This document shows, piece by piece, positions 36,471-45,181 of a DNA stretch of 64,000 nt; positions within the stretch are counted from its first letter, which is position 1; every line of letters starts with the position of its first letter. Below the pieces are notes generated by a model that saw nothing but the letters and a program-made list of their open reading frames with translations, was not told the origin of the DNA and did no database searches. The position numbers were made by a program, and so were the translations under genes. Source of the stretch: Mycolicibacter hiberniae (GTDB taxonomy: Bacteria > Actinomycetota > Actinomycetes > Mycobacteriales > Mycobacteriaceae); contig NZ_AP022609.1 of assembly GCF_010729485.1 (NCBI RefSeq), forward strand, positions 2,480,001-2,544,000, read 5' to 3'.

Positions 36471-36503
36471 TAGGCATATGCCCATTAGTCATATGCCTAT
36501 TAG
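36471..36503. promoter_or_regulatory. CATATG inverted repeat upstream of iclR
   Basis: TAGGCATATG (36471-36480) and CATATGCCTA (36490-36499) form a perfect 10-bp inverted repeat with a 9-bp spacer. The same stretch is also a direct repeat, CATATGCCCATTAG / CATATGCCTATTAG, at a 15-bp period. It lies 29 bp before the iclR ATG. It is likely an autoregulatory operator. Confidence 0.7.
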
Positions 36504-36527
36504 GACTATCTCCGGGAGGATTCCTCG

Positions 36528-37409
36528 ATGCCCGCGTCAGCCGCATTGCCCATGACCGCCGCCAAGGATGCGCCGAACGAAACCCCCAGCGCCGTCATCG
36601 ACCGGGTATCCCTGGTCCTCGACGCGTTCGACGGGCCCGGCCGCCTGACTCTGGCGCAGATCGTGCGCCGGACCGGGCTTCCCCGATCGTCGGCGCATCG
36701 CATGCTCGAGCGCCTGGTTCAGCTGCGCTGGCTGCGCCGCAGCGGCCGGGACTACGAACTGGGCATGCGCCTGGTCGAACTGGGCTCCCTGGCGGTACAC
36801 CAGGACCGCCTGCACAAGGCCGCGCTCCGCAAACTGCACGAACTGCACGCCGCGACCGGCCTGGTGGTTCACCTCGCCGTCCTCGACGGACCCGACGTGG
36901 TCTACATGGACAAGGTCGGCGATCGCATGGCGGCGGCAATTCCGACCCGTGTCGGCGGCCGCCAATTGGCGCACTGCACGGCGGTGGGGAAGGCGATGCT
37001 GGCGTTTGCCGACGAGCGTGACATCGACGCCTTGAACTCCGCGCCGCTCCCCCGTCGGACCAAGTATTCGATCTCCACGCACGCCCAACTCCGCAACGAA
37101 CTGCTCAAAGTCCGCTCTCACGGCTTCGCGTTCGATCGGGAAGAGTCGCTGCCCGGCTTCGGCTGCGTCGCCGCCCCCATCGGCGACCCGGGCGAGGCGG
37201 TCGCCGCCATCTCGGTCTGCGGGCCGATGAACCGGATCAAGCTGGACCAGCGGTTGGTCGCTCCGGTGCGTATCGCCGCGATGGGCATCTGGCAGGCGGT
37301 CGACTGCGGGTCCGTTCGAGTGTCTCCCACCCTGCAGCAGATGCGACCGCTGCGCGGCGGTCCGACCGCGCGATCGGCGGCCGGCGCCGGGACCCTGCAC
37401 CTCGCATGA
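36528..37409 (+). CDS. IclR-family transcriptional regulator
   Basis: 293 residues from ATG 36528 with GGGAGGA 7-8 nt upstream. Winged-helix DNA-binding domain about 20-80 (GRLTLAQIVRRTGLPRSSAH then RMLERLVQLRWLRR). The effector domain covers about 100-265 (LHKAALRKLHELHAATGLVV, GRQLAHCTAVGKAMLAF, GFAFDREESLPGFGCVAAPI). IclR proteins often activate aromatic catabolic genes, so this is the leading candidate for the island-wide motif. The stop overlaps the start of the next hydrolase gene by 4 bp. Confidence 0.92.
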   Translation: MPASAALPMTAAKDAPNETPSAVIDRVSLVLDAFDGPGRLTLAQIVRRTGLPRSSAHRMLERLVQLRWLRRSGRDYELGMRLVELGSLAVHQDRLHKAALRKLHELHAATGLVVHLAVLDGPDVVYMDKVGDRMAAAIPTRVGGRQLAHCTAVGKAMLAFADERDIDALNSAPLPRRTKYSISTHAQLRNELLKVRSHGFAFDREESLPGFGCVAAPIGDPGEAVAAISVCGPMNRIKLDQRLVAPVRIAAMGIWQAVDCGSVRVSPTLQQMRPLRGGPTARSAAGAGTLHLA

Positions 37410-38353
37410 TCCTGGATTCGCAGATCGCACGGATCATCGAAGTGCTCAACGCGGGGTTCCCGCCGGTGCACACGATGACCGGCGCCGAGGCCCGAGCCGT
37501 CATCCGCTCGCGATTCACTCCGGTGGCCGATCCCCGACCGGTGGCGCAGGTAGGTGACCGAACCATCGCCGGACCGGAAGGTCCGATCGAGGTCCGGATC
37601 TACCGCCCGCGCGCCGCAGACACCGACGCGGTCCCGACTCTGGTGTGGGCTCATGGCGGCGGGTGGGTGTTCTGCGACTTGGACAGCCATGACGACCTGT
37701 GCCGTGACTTTGCGAACCAGATTCCTGCCGTGGTGGTTTCCGTGCACTACCGGCGTGCGCCCGAAGAAGGACGGTGGCCCGCCGCGGCCGAGGACGTGTA
37801 TGCGGCCACCGTGTGGGCGGCAGAGCACATCATCGAACTCGGCGGCGACCCGAACAGGCTGCTGGTCGGCGGCGACAGCGCCGGGGGCAACCTCGCCGCC
37901 GTCACCGCTTTGATGGCACGCGACCGCGGCCAGCCGCTGCTGAACGGTCAAGTGCTGCTGTACCCGGTCATCGCTGCCGATTTCGACACGCCCTCCTACC
38001 GTCAGTTCGGCCGCGGCTACTACAACCCGAAGCCCGCATTGCAGTGGTACTGGGATCAGTACGTGCCCGCCGTCGCCGATCGGTCCCACCCCTATGCGTC
38101 CCCCCTGCAGTCCGCGGACCTGTCCGGACTGCCGCCGGCGGTGGTGGTGATAGCGGGCCATGACCCGCTACGCGACGAGGGAGGCGCTTACTCCGAGGCG
38201 CTGCGCGGCGCGGGTGTTCCCACGGTGGTGCGCTACTTCGAAGGCGGCGTGCACGGCTTCATGACCATGCCCAGCCTCGACATCTGCCACCGGGCCCGAA
38301 CCCAGGCGTGCGCATCACTGATCGAGCTCCTGGGCCCGTCCGTCACTACGTAA
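37406..38353 (+). CDS. HSL-family alpha/beta hydrolase (esterase) 1
   Basis: 315 residues. Oxyanion-hole motif WAHGGGWVF, nucleophile elbow GGDSAGGNLAAV, acid in AGHDPLRDEG and catalytic His in GGVHGFMTM define a hormone-sensitive-lipase-type esterase. This is a different family from the HsaD C-C hydrolase, so it is unlikely to replace it. Next to Baeyer-Villiger enzymes it may open an ester or lactone. It is translationally coupled to iclR. Confidence 0.9.
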   Translation: MILDSQIARIIEVLNAGFPPVHTMTGAEARAVIRSRFTPVADPRPVAQVGDRTIAGPEGPIEVRIYRPRAADTDAVPTLVWAHGGGWVFCDLDSHDDLCRDFANQIPAVVVSVHYRRAPEEGRWPAAAEDVYAATVWAAEHIIELGGDPNRLLVGGDSAGGNLAAVTALMARDRGQPLLNGQVLLYPVIAADFDTPSYRQFGRGYYNPKPALQWYWDQYVPAVADRSHPYASPLQSADLSGLPPAVVVIAGHDPLRDEGGAYSEALRGAGVPTVVRYFEGGVHGFMTMPSLDICHRARTQACASLIELLGPSVTT

Positions 38354-39581
38354 CCGGCGGGTCTTCGGACGGCACACTCATGGGCATGGCTTGGCCATAG
38401 CGCTGTTGTGGGTCCAGGACGCAGTGCGTGCGCGTGAAAACGGTCACCATGCACTTGTTGTTGTGGTCGCAGCGGCTGCGCACCTCGGGATCGCTGATCA
38501 TCTTGTTGACCAGATCCGGTTCGCGCAGCAGTGCCCTGCCCATCGCCATGAAGTCGAAACCCTCACGCATGCCGGTCTCCAGATGGTCACGGTTGGTGAT
38601 GCCACCGAGAAGAATCAGCTTGGTGTTACCCATGATCGGCACGAACTGACGTGCTGCGGGCAGCATGTAAAGGTCCTCATACGGATAGTTGCCCATCGCC
38701 CACTTACCCATCACACGTACGCCGGGGCGCAGCGCAGGTGGCATCACTCGGGCGAACTCGCGCACCGGCACATCACCGCGAAACAGGTACATCGGTTTGA
38801 AGACCGATGATCCCTGGGTCAATTCGATGGCATCCAATGTCCGATCGGCGTCCAAAAGCTGTGCTGTGCGCAGCGCCTCGTCGATCCAGATGCTGCCGGG
38901 CAACCCGTCGTCCATGTCCAACTTCGCGATGACGGCGATCCGCTCGCCGACGACCTCACGGACGCGACGCGCGATCTCCCGCACGAACCGCGACCGGTTG
39001 TCGATATCGCCCCCGTACTCGTCTTTGCGCCGGTTGATCAGGGGAGAAAGAAACGAGCTGGGCAGATACAGGTGGCCGAAATGCAGTTCGACGGCGTCGA
39101 AGCCTGCGTCGACTGCCACCTGCGCCGCCGCGCCGAACTGATCTATGACGGCCACGATCTCATCGCGCCGTATCTCCCGGCAATAGGCGAACGAGGTGGG
39201 ATTGACAAAGCGGCTCGGCGCGATCGCGGTGACGCCGGTCAGCTTCTTCTGAGCGACCACACCGGCATGGCCGAGTTGAGCGGAGATGGCGGCGCCCGCC
39301 TCATGCACCGCGTCGGTGAGCTTCTTGAGGCCCGGCAGAGCCTTGGCGTCCATCACGATCTGCCCCGGCGCGCTGGCCCCCTGCTTGGACACGCAGCAGT
39401 AGGCGACCGTGGTCATGCCGACCCCACCTCTGGCAAAGCTCAGGTGGAAATCGATCAGATCGTCGGTGACCAACCCGTCGGGTGAACGGCCTTCGGATGT
39501 CGCGGCCTTGATGACGCGATTGCGCAGTCGGACCGGACCGAGCTGCGCCGGGGCGAACGGATTCGGGCTGAGATCCTTCAT
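38346..39581 (-). CDS. Old yellow enzyme-type NADH:flavin oxidoreductase
   Basis: 411 residues. TIM-barrel OYE family: NRVIKAATSEGRSPDGLVT, SAQLGHAGVVAQ, DAVELHFGHLYLPSSFLSPL, RRKDEYGGDIDNRSRF and the phosphate-binding FMAMGRALLREPDL. A C-terminal C-D-H-N-N-K-C segment is unlike the iron-sulfur cluster of 2,4-dienoyl-CoA reductases. It reduces activated C=C bonds, perhaps a steroid enone or a dienoyl intermediate. It is convergent with and overlaps the hydrolase gene by 8 bp. Start ATG 39581 appears leaderless. Confidence 0.9.
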   Translation of the reverse strand: MKDLSPNPFAPAQLGPVRLRNRVIKAATSEGRSPDGLVTDDLIDFHLSFARGGVGMTTVAYCCVSKQGASAPGQIVMDAKALPGLKKLTDAVHEAGAAISAQLGHAGVVAQKKLTGVTAIAPSRFVNPTSFAYCREIRRDEIVAVIDQFGAAAQVAVDAGFDAVELHFGHLYLPSSFLSPLINRRKDEYGGDIDNRSRFVREIARRVREVVGERIAVIAKLDMDDGLPGSIWIDEALRTAQLLDADRTLDAIELTQGSSVFKPMYLFRGDVPVREFARVMPPALRPGVRVMGKWAMGNYPYEDLYMLPAARQFVPIMGNTKLILLGGITNRDHLETGMREGFDFMAMGRALLREPDLVNKMISDPEVRSRCDHNNKCMVTVFTRTHCVLDPQQRYGQAMPMSVPSEDPPVT

Positions 39582-39587
39582 CGCCTA

Positions 39588-39676
39588 ACCGTCCTCGCTG
39601 CCGACGGCGTCCGTCAACGCCTGTCTCCCGATGTCCGGGACTGCAGCCGGTCTCACGACTGGCCCGCCCCTAGCCT
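39588..39676. promoter_or_regulatory. Divergent promoter pair around a central CCG-N5-CGG dyad
   Basis: TCCCGATGTCCGGGA at 39626-39640 is a perfect inverted repeat with centre 39633. To the left, on the minus strand, GACGGT (39593-39588) ends 6 nt before ATG 39581; to the right, TAGCCT (39671-39676) ends 6 nt before ATG 39683. The dyad centre is 52 and 50 bp from the two start codons. Confidence 0.6.
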
Positions 39677-39682
39677 GGTCGC

Positions 39683-40048
39683 ATGGCTGACGGTGAAGTC
39701 TTCGTCATCGACCGTGTGCTGACCAAACCGGGGCAAGCACGACGGTTCGTCGATCGCTACCTCGCCGAGTACGCGCCCGGAGCCACGCATCGCGGGATGA
39801 CACTGCGAAGTGTGCTGGTCAGTCCGCCCATCTGGTTCGACGACGAGTCGAACACCGTCACGATCACGTGGGCGTTGCCCGGCCCACTGGCCTGGTGGCA
39901 GATGACCTGGCAGGGCCGCAATGATCCCCAGCTGGGTCAATGGTGGTCGGAAATCGGTGAATTGGTGGCCGAGCGCACCCGCTCGGTTGCGGCCGCGGCA
40001 ACCGATGTCGACACGCTGTGTGCGCTCGAGGAAGAAGCCGATGTTTAA
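39683..40048 (+). CDS. Small protein of unknown function, possible alpha-beta barrel
   Basis: 121 residues (MADGEVFVIDRVLTKPGQAR). It reads like a small ferredoxin-fold alpha-beta barrel (VITWALPGPLAWWQMTWQGR, then the helix WWSEIGELVAERTRSVAAAA). No catalytic residues can be assigned. It overlaps the next gene by 8 bp and has a likely leaderless start. Perhaps it binds or isomerises an intermediate, as other barrel proteins of this size do; this is only a guess. Confidence 0.75.
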   Translation: MADGEVFVIDRVLTKPGQARRFVDRYLAEYAPGATHRGMTLRSVLVSPPIWFDDESNTVTITWALPGPLAWWQMTWQGRNDPQLGQWWSEIGELVAERTRSVAAAATDVDTLCALEEEADV

Positions 40049-40667
40049 CGTCACCAGACTCCTCGACGTCGAGCCGGGCGAACTCGACCGGGTGCGGGCC
40101 GACCTGCGAGCGTTGGCCGAACACAGCGGGGCCTTGCGTTGGGTCATCGGACCTACCGATCCCGGCTCGCGAAACGGTGGCGACATCGTGGTGCACCTGC
40201 GCTTCGCCGAAGAGCCGTTCTGGCGCAGTGTCGAGTCGCGGTTTGCCGCAGCGCTGGACGATGCCGCGATCACGCGAGTCAACGGCGCCACGTACCGGGG
40301 CGGCCCGACCAGAACGGGCCGGACCGGCACGGTCTATCGGACGCTCCTGCTGAAAGTACAGCCGGAGACACCATCGCAGACCGTGGCCCGATTCGAGGCG
40401 GAGCTGAAGTCGATGGCCGACTATGTCAGCACCATCTGCGCGTGGCAGCTGAGCACAGTGAGCGAGGCGACGGGCACCACTGCCTGGACGCATGTGTTCG
40501 AGCAGGAGTTCACCGATGTGGCCGGGCTGGTGGGTCCGTATCTGATGCACCCGATCCACTGGGCAGTGGTGGACCGCTGGTTCGATCCTGAGACCACCGA
40601 CGTGATCGTGCGCGAGCGCGTCTGCCACAGCTTCTGCACGACAGATCGTGGCGTCCTACAGCCGTGA
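40041..40667 (+). CDS. Dabb-type (stress-responsive alpha/beta barrel) protein
   Basis: 208 residues from ATG 40041. The C-terminal half has the Dabb signature (WTHVFEQEFTDVAGLVGPYL then MHPIHWAVVDRWFDPE). The N-terminal half looks like a second degenerate barrel, so the protein is probably a fused dimer. Dabb proteins include cyclases and small-molecule binders; the function here is unknown. It is translated together with the preceding small gene. Confidence 0.78.
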   Translation: MFNVTRLLDVEPGELDRVRADLRALAEHSGALRWVIGPTDPGSRNGGDIVVHLRFAEEPFWRSVESRFAAALDDAAITRVNGATYRGGPTRTGRTGTVYRTLLLKVQPETPSQTVARFEAELKSMADYVSTICAWQLSTVSEATGTTAWTHVFEQEFTDVAGLVGPYLMHPIHWAVVDRWFDPETTDVIVRERVCHSFCTTDRGVLQP

Positions 40668-40672
40668 CGGCA

Positions 40673-41560
40673 TCACAGCCCGGCGGGCAGGATGTTCGGA
40701 TTGGCGGTCTGCGGAGGTGCCAGGGGCGGAAGCACCGTTGCCCCATCGAGGCTGTGCACTGCCAGCTTCTGCGACCACGGGTAGTGCAGGCTGAAGGCCA
40801 CCAATCCGGTGCGCGCCGCCGCCGGAAGGTGGCACATCGCCAAGACCGTCTCGGCCAGGTACTCCACCGGCTCGGTGGGAAACGAATCCGGTATCAAGGC
40901 GGCCGCACCGGGGGTGCGCACGGCGCTTGACGGTCCGACGGCGTTGACGGCGATGTTGGAGTCCAGCACTTCGGCCGCGACCCCCTGGGTGAATCGATGC
41001 AAAGCGGCCTTCATCGACGCGTAGACGACGTCACCGGCCGACTTGTTGTATTCGCGGTAGGGCCGGGCCGGGGCCAGCCCGGTGACAGAGCCGATGTTCA
41101 CGATCCAACCCGCGCCCTGCCGGCGCATGTGCGGGATGGCCGCCTGGGTCAGCGCGAACGGCGTGCGCAGGTAGTGTTCGACGGTGCGGTCGAAGGTCGC
41201 CATCGACATGTTCTCGATCACGTCGTAGTCGGCATATCCGGCGTTGTTGACCAAGATGTCGATTCGACCGGTTCGCTCGACCACGTTGTCGACCAACCCG
41301 GCTCGCTGCTGTGGATCCTCCAAGTCCGCGGCAATGCCGAATGCCGTGCCGCCGGCCGCCTCGATGAGCGCGACGGTCTCGTCGATCGTGCCCGGCAACG
41401 CCTCGGTCTGACCCGCGCGTGTCGACGGCGACGTCTGATGGGAACGCGCGGTCACCGCGACCGTCGCCCCTTCCGCGGCCAGCCGCTGCGCGATCGCTCG
41501 TCCGATCCCGCGACTGCTGCCGGTCACCAATGCTGTTCTACCAGCGAGTAGTCGATTCAT
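40673..41560 (-). CDS. SDR oxidoreductase
   Basis: 295 residues from ATG 41560, which overlaps the stop of the upstream BVMO gene. Cofactor motif VTGSSRGIGRAIAQRLAAEG, NNAGYADYD, serine in NIGSVTGLAP and catalytic Tyr-x3-Lys in YASMKAAL. A longer reading frame to 41797 lies antisense to nothing useful and is rejected. It probably acts on the alcohol/ketone pair of the BVMO substrate or product. Confidence 0.88.
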   Translation of the reverse strand: MNRLLAGRTALVTGSSRGIGRAIAQRLAAEGATVAVTARSHQTSPSTRAGQTEALPGTIDETVALIEAAGGTAFGIAADLEDPQQRAGLVDNVVERTGRIDILVNNAGYADYDVIENMSMATFDRTVEHYLRTPFALTQAAIPHMRRQGAGWIVNIGSVTGLAPARPYREYNKSAGDVVYASMKAALHRFTQGVAAEVLDSNIAVNAVGPSSAVRTPGAAALIPDSFPTEPVEYLAETVLAMCHLPAAARTGLVAFSLHYPWSQKLAVHSLDGATVLPPLAPPQTANPNILPAGL

Positions 41561-43479
41561 CGAAGGATGAGGTCTTCCTCGATCGGCGCACGGTGACTCT
41601 GCCACACGTCGATCAGCCGGAACGGGAACGCGGTGACGATCCGCCCACCGCCGGAGCGGTAGTAGGTGTGCGCGGTGGGTGTGTGGCACCAGACGGTGTC
41701 TGCCATCGCTTGGTCGATCTGTCCGACGTAGCTCTCGAAGGCCTCCGGCGTCACCTCGATGGTCGCGGCGCCGCGCAACGCCATGAGCTGCAGGCATTCC
41801 ACCACGTAGTGGACCATCACCTCCACGCCGAAGTTGTGTCCGGCGCCATGACCCGGGCTGTAGTTGGGCGCCGACGAGATGAACAGGTTGGGGAATCCGG
41901 GCACCATGCCGCCCCGGTATGCGCTCGGGCTGTCGCCCCAGACCTCTTTGAGCCTGATGCCGTCGCGGCCCCGGATGTCCACTGTCGACAAGAAGTCCAG
42001 GTGGTAGCCGGTGGCGTAGACGATGACGTCCAAGTCTATCTGCCGACCGTCTTGAGTGACGATTCCGCGCTCGTTGACCCGAGCCGGCTCACTGGCCTCG
42101 ACATCGACATGCGACTCGGTCAACGCTTGGTAGTAGCCACCGGGGTCGCGGATGATGCGTTTGCCGTACGGCGCAAAGTCGGGGGTGACCTTCTTCGCCA
42201 GCTCCGAGCCGGCGCCGAAGACCCGATCGATGTAATCGAGGCACATCTGCAGCAGCCGGTCGTTGGCCGGCGAGATCGACAGGTGATCTGCTGCCCACTC
42301 GGGGTCCCGCACGATAACCGGATAGTTGTTGTCAGCGGTTCCCCAGAACGACTTGAGGCGAGTCCAGTTGGCGTAGAACGGGATATTCGTGTTGAGCCAC
42401 CTGCGGTATTCGGGCACGTCATCGGTCAGGCGCTTGCGGGGCGCCACCCAATGCGGCTGCCGCTGGAACACCGTCAGATGCTCAACGTCGCCGACGCAGG
42501 CATCGACGATCTGTACCGCGGTACAGCCGGCCCCGATGATCGCCACCTTCTTGCCGCGCAGGTCAAGGTTCGGGTCCCATTCGGCGGAATGGATGCTCAC
42601 GCCGGCAAAGGAGTCTGCGCCGTCGATGTCGGGCAGTCGCGGACGGTTGAGGTAACCGGCCGCCGGGATCACCACGTTGGCATAACTGATATCCCGACCG
42701 CCGTCGGGACCGACGGTGTGCACCTGCCACTTCCTGAGCTGCTCGTCCCACCACAGCGCCTCGACCTCGGTGCTGAACCTGGTATGGCTGCGCAGATCGT
42801 TTTCTGTGGCAACCGACTCCAGATACTTCTGATACTCAGCGCCTTGCGGGTAGTAGCTCGACCACGCGCCATTGATGTCACGCGACAGCGAGTAGTAGGC
42901 CGACGGGGTGTCGACACCGATGCCCGGGTAAACGGTGGTGTACCAGGTGCCGCCCACCTCGTCGTTGCGGTCGATGATCTCGTATTCGATTCCGGCGGCG
43001 GCGCATTCCAGGGCAGCGGCCATGCCGGCGATTCCGGCGCCGACAATGACGACTTTGAACTCCCTCGGGAGCTCAGCGGTACGCGGCAACACCGGCTGCG
43101 ACGGGTGAAACCCGCCCTGCTCCAACAACAGCCCCACATACTCGTCACCCACCGCGGAGCCCAGTGCCAGTGGCGCGATCCGGGCAAAAAGTCCGGGATC
43201 GTCGCTGGGCAGCGCGCTTGCAGGACGCGGACGGCCGAGCGCTTCGACCACCGACTCCACCAGCGCTTCGCGGGTCTGGGGGTCGGTGACACCCACCTGC
43301 TCCGGGGGGTCGGGCTCGAACGAGATCTTGTCGGCGAACCGTTCCACCACGGCGGGATCTCCGGTCAGTTGCGCCAGTACCGCAACCAGGACTCCGGCGT
43401 CGGCTTGGCCCAGATAATCCCGCAGTTCGCCGGGATTCGAACCCCCGTGGTCGGCTGATACGGTCGCGTCCGTCGTCAT
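41557..43479 (-). CDS. Baeyer-Villiger monooxygenase, 4-hydroxyacetophenone monooxygenase type
   Basis: 640 residues from ATG 43479 with AAGGAGG upstream. A helical N-terminal extension of about 135 residues precedes the FAD motif VIVGAGIAGMAAALECA. The NADP motif is AIIGAGCTAVQI, preceded by GVSIHSAEWDP in place of the fingerprint. Size and N-terminal extension match HAPMO-type enzymes, which oxidise aryl or methyl ketones to acetate esters. For steroids the C20 ketone of progestins is an attractive substrate (inference). Confidence 0.9.
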   Translation of the reverse strand: MTTDATVSADHGGSNPGELRDYLGQADAGVLVAVLAQLTGDPAVVERFADKISFEPDPPEQVGVTDPQTREALVESVVEALGRPRPASALPSDDPGLFARIAPLALGSAVGDEYVGLLLEQGGFHPSQPVLPRTAELPREFKVVIVGAGIAGMAAALECAAAGIEYEIIDRNDEVGGTWYTTVYPGIGVDTPSAYYSLSRDINGAWSSYYPQGAEYQKYLESVATENDLRSHTRFSTEVEALWWDEQLRKWQVHTVGPDGGRDISYANVVIPAAGYLNRPRLPDIDGADSFAGVSIHSAEWDPNLDLRGKKVAIIGAGCTAVQIVDACVGDVEHLTVFQRQPHWVAPRKRLTDDVPEYRRWLNTNIPFYANWTRLKSFWGTADNNYPVIVRDPEWAADHLSISPANDRLLQMCLDYIDRVFGAGSELAKKVTPDFAPYGKRIIRDPGGYYQALTESHVDVEASEPARVNERGIVTQDGRQIDLDVIVYATGYHLDFLSTVDIRGRDGIRLKEVWGDSPSAYRGGMVPGFPNLFISSAPNYSPGHGAGHNFGVEVMVHYVVECLQLMALRGAATIEVTPEAFESYVGQIDQAMADTVWCHTPTAHTYYRSGGGRIVTAFPFRLIDVWQSHRAPIEEDLILR

Positions 43480-43540
43480 CGAACCTCCTTGCTCGAAGTC
43501 TGAGTATGTGTTCGCCCGCTGCTGTCCGCCCGCGTCCTGT

Positions 43541-43590
43541 CTACTCAGCGGGACGTGGCTTGGCGGGAGCCCGCCCGCCGGCCCTACAGT
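43541..43590 (+). promoter_or_regulatory. Predicted fadD promoter with island motif
   Basis: CTACTCAGCGGGACG at 43541-43555, dyad-equivalent centre 43546. TACAGT (43585-43590) ends 7 nt before ATG 43598, so the start is probably leaderless. Site centre is 52 bp upstream of the ATG. Confidence 0.5.
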
Positions 43591-43597
43591 CCAGGTC

Positions 43598-45181
43598 ATG
43601 AACGAGCTGGATGACATGCTCGCCGCGGCACGCAGTCACGCACTCGGTGACATCCCGCGCCGCTCGGCGCGCAAACAGCCGGACAAGATCGCGGTGATCG
43701 ACGGCGATGTCTGCCTGACTTTCGCCGAGTTCGAGCGCCTGGTCGATCGCACCACGGCGGCGTTGCAGGACAACGGGTTGCGCTGCGGTGACCGCGTCGC
43801 GGTGCTGGCGCACAACTGCTGGCAGTATGCGGTGCTGGCGTTCGCCACCGCGCGGGCTGGTGTGGTGTTGATACCGATCAACTTCATGCTGACCGCCGAG
43901 GAGATCTCGTTCATCCTCGAGCACAGCCGCGCGGTCGGTCTGATCGCCGAAGCCGGCCTGGCGCCCACCGCCGCCACCGCGATGCGGCGCGGCGGCCACG
44001 TTCGAACTACGGCCGCGTTTGCCCTCCCCGGACAAATCCTGCCATCGGGCTGGGATGACTTCAGCCGATGGTTGCAGACCACGGCCACCGCGCCCCGACC
44101 GCACGTCGCCGACGATCAGCTCATTCGGCTGATGTACACCAGCGGTACGGAGTCGCACCCCAAAGGCGCGATGCATTCCACCCGAAGTCTGATGGGCAAC
44201 TACATCAGTTCGATCATCGCCGGGTCGATGACGGGTACCGACATCGTGGTGCACTCACTGCCGCTGTATCACTGCGCGCAACTGGACAACTTCTTGATCC
44301 CCGCTGTCTACCTCGGTGCCACCAGCGTCATTCTGCCGCGACCGGAACCCGATCTGGTGCTCCGGTCGATCGAAACATACAGAGCTACCAGCTATTTTGC
44401 GCCGCCAACGGTGTGGATCTCGCTGCTGCGATCCCCGCTTCTCCAACAGGTGGACCTGTCCAGTCTGCGTAAGGGGTACTACGGCGCGTCGGCGATGCCT
44501 GCGGAAATCCTTGCCGAGATGCGCGAGCGGCTGCCCGAGCTGCGGTTGTGGAACTTCTACGGCCAGACCGAGATGGCCCCGTTGGCATCTGCTCTGGGAC
44601 CCGAGGAGCAGGACACCCACGCCGGCTCTGCGGGCAGGCCGGCGATCAATGTGGAAACGGCGATCGTCGACGAGGACAACATCCCCGTCGGGCCCGGCGT
44701 CGTCGGCGAGATCGTCCATCGAAGCCCGCATCTGATGCTCGGCTACCTCGATGACGACGAGAAGACGGCGGATGCGTTCCGCGGCGGCTGGTTCCACTCC
44801 GGCGATCTCGGCTACTACGACGCGCACGGTCTGCTGCATGTCGTGGACCGCAAGAAGGACATGATCAAGACCGGCGGAGAGAATGTCGCCAGCCGCGAAG
44901 TCGAAGAGGTCATCTACCGTCATCCCGGCGTTCAGGAAGTTGCCGTATTCGGGCTGCCTCACCCGCGTTGGGTGGAAGCGGTGGTCGCCGCCGTGGTGGT
45001 CCGCGACGGAATCGTGATCACCGAAGACGAACTCCTCGGCCATTGCCGTGCGCATCTGGCCGGATTCAAAACACCCAAGCAGCTGTTCTTCGTCGACTCG
45101 TTGCCCAAGAATCCGAGTGGGAAGCTGCTCAAACGCGTGTTACGCGAGCGGTTCACCCTGACCCAGCCCGCGCCCAGCTGA
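43598..45181 (+). CDS. Acyl-CoA synthetase (FadD family)
   Basis: 527 residues from ATG 43598. AMP-binding motif MYTSGTESHPKGAMHS (the usual TTG is replaced by ESH), LWNFYGQTEMAPL, GWFHSGDLGYYD, DRKKDMIKTGGENV and the C-terminal catalytic Lys in LPKNPSGKLLKR. Activates a carboxylic acid with ATP and CoA. Context suggests a steroid-derived acid such as a side-chain or HIP-type acid. It is divergent from the HAPMO-like gene. Confidence 0.92.
   Translation: MNELDDMLAAARSHALGDIPRRSARKQPDKIAVIDGDVCLTFAEFERLVDRTTAALQDNGLRCGDRVAVLAHNCWQYAVLAFATARAGVVLIPINFMLTAEEISFILEHSRAVGLIAEAGLAPTAATAMRRGGHVRTTAAFALPGQILPSGWDDFSRWLQTTATAPRPHVADDQLIRLMYTSGTESHPKGAMHSTRSLMGNYISSIIAGSMTGTDIVVHSLPLYHCAQLDNFLIPAVYLGATSVILPRPEPDLVLRSIETYRATSYFAPPTVWISLLRSPLLQQVDLSSLRKGYYGASAMPAEILAEMRERLPELRLWNFYGQTEMAPLASALGPEEQDTHAGSAGRPAINVETAIVDEDNIPVGPGVVGEIVHRSPHLMLGYLDDDEKTADAFRGGWFHSGDLGYYDAHGLLHVVDRKKDMIKTGGENVASREVEEVIYRHPGVQEVAVFGLPHPRWVEAVVAAVVVRDGIVITEDELLGHCRAHLAGFKTPKQLFFVDSLPKNPSGKLLKRVLRERFTLTQPAPS

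Larger units (their letters stand above)
35953..36527. other. 575-bp region with no supported gene
   Basis: Several open frames cross this stretch but none has a plausible start, ribosome site or recognisable protein. Plus-strand fragments (AYNEAIAAQTLGADLPTW around 36124-36177) read like protein yet are interrupted in frame, so a decayed gene is possible. The right end holds the iclR promoter (36382-36434) and an inverted repeat (36471-36499). Confidence 0.45.

Noticed and set aside
35823..36473. Plus-strand open frame of 216 codons after hsaC
   Set aside because: First third overlaps hsaC in another frame; no ribosome site or recognisable protein.
37406..38353. Assigning this hydrolase (or that at 52530-53486) as HsaD
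   Set aside because: Both have HGGG and GDSAGG motifs of the HSL esterase family, not the meta-cleavage C-C hydrolase family.
41419..43458. Plus-strand open frame of 679 codons opposite the HAPMO-like BVMO
   Set aside because: His/Gln/Arg-rich antisense shadow in GC-rich DNA; the minus strand encodes clear BVMO motifs.
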